Shown here: positions 60,881 through 64,000 of the stretch, piece by piece
Position numbering within the stretch: position 1 is the first letter of the stretch
Layout: every line of letters starts with the position of its first letter
Assembly (NCBI GenBank): GCA_965261925.1
Contig: OZ253486.1
Coordinates: 2,728,001-2,792,000, forward strand
DNA: 64,000 nt
DNA from: Bin87 sp965261925
Lineage (GTDB): Bacteria; Chloroflexota; Dehalococcoidia; Lucifugimonadales; UBA3495
Reading direction: 5' to 3'
Made by a program: the position numbers and the translations under genes
The notes under the pieces: generated by a model
Databases searched by the model: none
Seen by the model: only the letters and a program-made list of their open reading frames with translations
Told to the model about the DNA's origin: nothing

Positions 60881-62152
60881 ATGAACGCCGCCGACCGCCT
60901 CCGCCAGCAGGGCGCCGCCGCCCAGGCCGCATCGGGTTTGCTGGCGCGTACGCCCGCCGAAACTCGAAACCACGCCCTGGAAAGTATCGCCTCCGCGCTG
61001 GAGACCGAACAGGAATCGATTCTGGCGGCAAACGACGCCGACTATGGAGATGCCCAGACTGATGGCATCAACGATGCTCTCCTTGATCGCCTGCTGCTCA
61101 CTCCCGAGCGACTGAACGGCATGGCCGCCGACGTCCGGAGGGTCGCTGCCCTCCACGATCCGGTTGGCGAACTCATCGAGCGCTTCACCCTTGAAAACGG
61201 CCTGGACGTCCAGAAGCGCCGCATTCCGCTGGGTGTGATCGCCAGCATCTACGAGAGCCGTCCCAACGTGACTACCGACATCGTCAGCCTCGCCCTCAAA
61301 TCCGGCAATGCCTGCCTGTTGCGCGGCGGCAAAGAGACCCTAAGGTCGAACACTGCCCTGGTTTCCCTCGTGCACCGGGCCATCGGCGAAGCGGGTCTCT
61401 CCACCGATTGCGTCCAATTCGTTGATGACACCGACCGGTCCTTGGTCGACGTCATGTTACAAATGAACGACCAGATCAATTTGCTCGTGCCTCGCGGCGG
61501 TGCCGGTCTCATCAAATTCGTCGCCGAAAACGCGACCATGCCCGTTCTCACCGGCGGAATCGGTGTGTGCCACACCTACGTCGACCGCGACGCCGATGCC
61601 GACATGGCCGCCAACATCGTCTTCAACGCCAAGGTGCAGCGTCCCACAGTGTGTAACGCCCTGGACACCGTCCTGGTTCATTCCGAAGTAGCCGGGCGCT
61701 GCCTGCCCAAAATCGCCAGCCAACTGCACGGCGCCGGCGTCGAAATGCGGTGCGACCACCGTGCCCTGACCATCCTTGGTCCTGATACCGGGGTCAACGC
61801 CGTTCCCGCGCAATCGGACGACTGGGGCCGCGAATTCCTGGCGCTCATCGCCGCCGTCAAGGTGGTTGACAGCCTGGACGACGCCCTCGACCACATCCAT
61901 ACCTACGGCTCCGGCCATTCCGAGGCTATCGTCACCGGGGATGCGGCCGCGGCCGAGCGCTTCCTGGACGAGGTCGACGCTGCGGCGGTGTACCACAACA
62001 CCAGCACCCGCTTTACAGATGGAGCGCAGTTTGGCTTCGGCGCGGAGGTTGGCATCAGCACGGAGAAGTTCCACGCGCGCGGGCCGCTGGGTGTCCGCGA
62101 GCTAACCTCCTACAAGTGGATCGTCCGCGGCGACGGACAGATCCGCGAGTGA
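60881..62152 (+). CDS. proA: Gamma-glutamyl phosphate reductase
   Basis: ProA reduces glutamyl phosphate to glutamate semialdehyde. It has 423 residues. IPLGVIASIYESRPNVTTDI with VSLALKSGNACLLRGGKE, the catalytic Cys in QRPTVCNALDTVLVHSEVAG (about residue 258), and GAQFGFGAEVGISTEKFHAR with GPLGVRELTSYKWIVRGDGQ are the family motifs. It starts at ATG 60881 and is followed 11 bases later by a small gene in the same direction. Confidence 0.97.
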   Translation: MNAADRLRQQGAAAQAASGLLARTPAETRNHALESIASALETEQESILAANDADYGDAQTDGINDALLDRLLLTPERLNGMAADVRRVAALHDPVGELIERFTLENGLDVQKRRIPLGVIASIYESRPNVTTDIVSLALKSGNACLLRGGKETLRSNTALVSLVHRAIGEAGLSTDCVQFVDDTDRSLVDVMLQMNDQINLLVPRGGAGLIKFVAENATMPVLTGGIGVCHTYVDRDADADMAANIVFNAKVQRPTVCNALDTVLVHSEVAGRCLPKIASQLHGAGVEMRCDHRALTILGPDTGVNAVPAQSDDWGREFLALIAAVKVVDSLDDALDHIHTYGSGHSEAIVTGDAAAAERFLDEVDAAAVYHNTSTRFTDGAQFGFGAEVGISTEKFHARGPLGVRELTSYKWIVRGDGQIRE

Positions 62153-62163
62153 GGGCCGATCCC

Positions 62164-62514
62164 ATGCCGTTCGACTACGAACGTGAAGTCCGTACTTCCC
62201 AGTCAGAGGCCTTTCTCATCCTTGAAGGGGAAGAGCCGGTGGGACGCATTGATACGCATTTTATGCCCGGCCTGGCCCATGTTGCCATCGCCGTCAATGC
62301 CAACCTCACCGCCGAACAGATCGAGGAGATTTTGTCGGACATCGACGCGGATATGCTGAACACCGTGGGCACTGAGCACGACACTCACCACTTCCATGTG
62401 TTCCAGGGCAACGAAATTCGGGTGTTCAGCAACGCGGGCTACGATGATTACGCCGGCGGCAACGGCAATGGGCGCGGCCACGGTCCCGTCCCGCCACCAA
62501 CTTCGGAGAACTAG
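62164..62514 (+). CDS. Hypothetical small protein downstream of proA
   Basis: This 116-residue protein is not recognised. It has an N-terminal mixed region (MPFDYEREVRTSQSEAFLIL, EPVGRIDTHFMPGLAHVAIA), a helical NLTAEQIEEILSDIDADMLN, then a His-rich HDTHHFHVFQGNEIRVFS and a Gly/Asn/Pro-rich tail. It has no signal peptide. It is probably translated with proA. The HDTHHFH stretch might bind metal, but this is speculation. Confidence 0.7.
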   Translation: MPFDYEREVRTSQSEAFLILEGEEPVGRIDTHFMPGLAHVAIAVNANLTAEQIEEILSDIDADMLNTVGTEHDTHHFHVFQGNEIRVFSNAGYDDYAGGNGNGRGHGPVPPPTSEN

Positions 62515-62803
62515 CCTAAGTCCTGGCCTTGCTTCTGGACGTCTGTCCCAGCATTAATCGGCGGCCCGGTTGGTGGTTTTTCGGCTGAGTCGCGGACGAT
62601 TAACCGCAACAACTGGACACCACGAATCTAACGGTTTGGTCCCCCAATAGCGCGTGGCATTTGGCCAGTGGTCCGAATCGTCGCGCATCGCGCCCGCTGC
62701 CTTGGAGAAGCCCCAGCACATTGCACGCTCAGCACCGGGATGTCCCGCTGGCGGGACCGCCGCCAGGCAACCAATTGCGCTGACGTTGAAAGAACCCGTC
62801 AGG
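62515..62803. other. Gene-free stretch between proBA and the transketolase genes
   Basis: This 290-base convergent interval shows no gene, no strong terminator and no repeat that I can identify. Confidence 0.5.
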
Positions 62804-63751
62804 CTAGACTTTGCGTTTCAGGGCACGCAGTACCGCGTCTTCCACACCCGTCGCGGTCAGACCGTTCTTTTCCATAAGTTCGTTTGCCGGCCCGGAGCTG
62901 GTGTAGCCGTGCAACGCTACCATTTCGATCGGCACGGGACAGTTCCTCGACGCGATGCCCGCGACCACGCTGCCCAACCCACCATGCACGTAATGCTCTT
63001 CGGCGGTCACTATTGCCCCGGTTTCCCGGGCCGCGGCGATGATGGTCGTTTCGTCCGCGGGAGCCAAGGTATGCAGGTTGATCACGCGAGCATCGATGCC
63101 TTGACCCGCCAAATTGTCCGCAGCGTCCAGCGCCGGAGCGACCAATGACCCCATGGCGATGATGGACACGTCGCTTCCGGGTTTCCTCACGTCCGCCGCG
63201 CCAATCTCGAACTTGTACCCGTTGTCGTGGACAATCTGGGTGGCCGCGCGCGGCAGCCGCACGTACGCCGGCCCATGCATGGACGCGATGGCTCGGACCG
63301 CCTGCTCCGTTTCCGGCGCGTCCGACGGCGTTATCACCGTGAACGACGGCAACGCGCACATGAGCGACAGGTCCTCAATGCCGTGAGCGGACATTCCGTC
63401 CTCGCCGGTCAGAATCCCGGCGTGGGTGCAAACCAGTTTGACGTTGAGCGACGGCTGAGACACCAGGACCCTCAGTTGGTCAAAGGGCCTGCCGGTCCCG
63501 AACACGCTGAAAGTGCTGACGAACGGTATCTTGCCGGCCGCGGCCAATCCGGCCGCCACTCCTATGATGTTCTGCTCCGCCGGTCCGAAGTCGAAAAACC
63601 GCTCCGGAAACTGGTCACGCCAGAGGTGAACAAACGTCGACACGTTCAGGTCACCGCCCAGCACCACGATGTCGGGGTGTTCGTCCGCCATCGTTAGCAG
63701 GGTCCGCCCGTAGGTTTCCCGCGTGGCCGCGGATGACCGTTGTGTCGCCAT
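62804..63751 (-). CDS. Transketolase C-terminal subunit (split transketolase)
   Basis: This 315-residue protein is the pyrimidine-binding plus C-terminal part of a thiamine-diphosphate transketolase: ATRETYGRTLLTMADEHPDI, FDFGPAEQNIIGVAAGLAAA (the catalytic Glu in AEQN), THAGILTGEDGMSAHGIEDL, SDAPETEQAVRAIASMHGPA with YVRLPR and TAEEHYVHGGLGSVVAGIAS. The ATG at 63751 overlaps the stop of the upstream N-terminal subunit (TGATG). Such split genes are common in bacteria and archaea. The exact sugar substrate is not shown by sequence. Confidence 0.93.
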   Translation of the reverse strand: MATQRSSAATRETYGRTLLTMADEHPDIVVLGGDLNVSTFVHLWRDQFPERFFDFGPAEQNIIGVAAGLAAAGKIPFVSTFSVFGTGRPFDQLRVLVSQPSLNVKLVCTHAGILTGEDGMSAHGIEDLSLMCALPSFTVITPSDAPETEQAVRAIASMHGPAYVRLPRAATQIVHDNGYKFEIGAADVRKPGSDVSIIAMGSLVAPALDAADNLAGQGIDARVINLHTLAPADETTIIAAARETGAIVTAEEHYVHGGLGSVVAGIASRNCPVPIEMVALHGYTSSGPANELMEKNGLTATGVEDAVLRALKRKV

Positions 63752-64000
63752 CACGCCAACTCCTTAAGCGCTGCTTCATACTCTTCGGCGTTGGGCGCCC
63801 GGCCGTGAAAGGCGGGGTTGTTTTCCATGAAACTGACGCCTTTGCCCTTCACGGTGTTCGCGATGATCGCGGTCGGCCCCGCTCCTGACGCGGAGTCCAG
63901 CGCGCGCAACACTTCAGCGTGCTCGTGTCCGTCGCACGTTACGACGTTCCAACCGAAGTCGCGCCACCGGTCTGCCAGGGGCTCCAAAGTCATTACTTCG
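63751..64000 (-). CDS. Transketolase N-terminal subunit, partial at window edge
   Basis: The last 83 codons of the thiamine-diphosphate-binding subunit are seen: MTLEPLADRWRDFGWNVVTC, DGHEHAEVLRALDSASGAGP, TAIIANTVKGKGVSFMENNP and AFHGRAPNAEEYEAALKEL. TVKGKGVSFMEN.P..HG is the typical end of transketolase N-terminal halves. The gene continues past base 64000, so the Met at 63993 is internal. Together with the downstream gene it makes a two-subunit transketolase. Confidence 0.9.
   Translation of the reverse strand, partial: EVMTLEPLADRWRDFGWNVVTCDGHEHAEVLRALDSASGAGPTAIIANTVKGKGVSFMENNPAFHGRAPNAEEYEAALKELA

Overview
The window is a GC-rich bacterial chromosome segment. Its gene content suggests a Chloroflexota bacterium of the Dehalococcoidia/SAR202 type: an 11-subunit complex I without NuoEFG, a CCG-domain succinate dehydrogenase/fumarate reductase, a monomeric isocitrate dehydrogenase, two LLM flavin oxidoreductases, a CaiB-type CoA transferase, a GPH-type MFS carrier and YyaL. 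That placement is inferred from gene content only; there is no rRNA or other marker here.

Positions 1-11,800 form an accessory, transposon-rich region. It holds the end of an IS21 element (frameshifted istA, intact istB), a decayed fibronectin-III-like gene, and a three-gene minus-strand cassette at 3736-7992. The cassette encodes a TSPPY-type DNA methyltransferase, a DGQHR (DndB/DpdB-like) protein and a 442-residue protein I do not recognise. An IS630-family element and an IS701-family element follow, the latter lying between two copies of a ~115-bp dispersed repeat. The cassette is visibly less GC-rich than its surroundings and is my best candidate for an undescribed DNA-modification or defence system.

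Positions 11,800-27,600 carry YyaL, an MFS carrier, an ISAs1 element killed by a nonsense codon, then central metabolism: isocitrate dehydrogenase and malate dehydrogenase on the plus strand, a glutamate-1-semialdehyde-aminomutase-like aminotransferase, and sdhA-sdhB-sdhE on the minus strand. Two paralogous Nudix hydrolases and NAD kinase lie just downstream of the complex I operon.

Positions 27,600-38,400 are one long minus-strand operon, nuoA-B-C-D-H-I-J-K-x-L-M-N, with a small extra gene between nuoK and nuoL. Its electron donor is probably not NADH through NuoEFG, unless those genes lie elsewhere.

Positions 38,400-64,000 are a mosaic of short operons: alpha/beta hydrolase; CoA transferase-rdgB-moaA-moaC; tRNA-Met; a PAC2-family protein; LLM oxidoreductases, a VOC protein, a PuuE-like deacetylase and an acyl-CoA-ligase-like enzyme; a hicBA toxin-antitoxin pair; a zinc alcohol dehydrogenase and an FAD-linked oxidase; tRNA-Pro; a DUF4349 lipoprotein; mfd; an eight-copy 19-bp minisatellite; proB-proA; and a split transketolase that runs off the right edge. 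A dispersed GGGGCGAA/TTCGCCCC palindrome recurs between genes.
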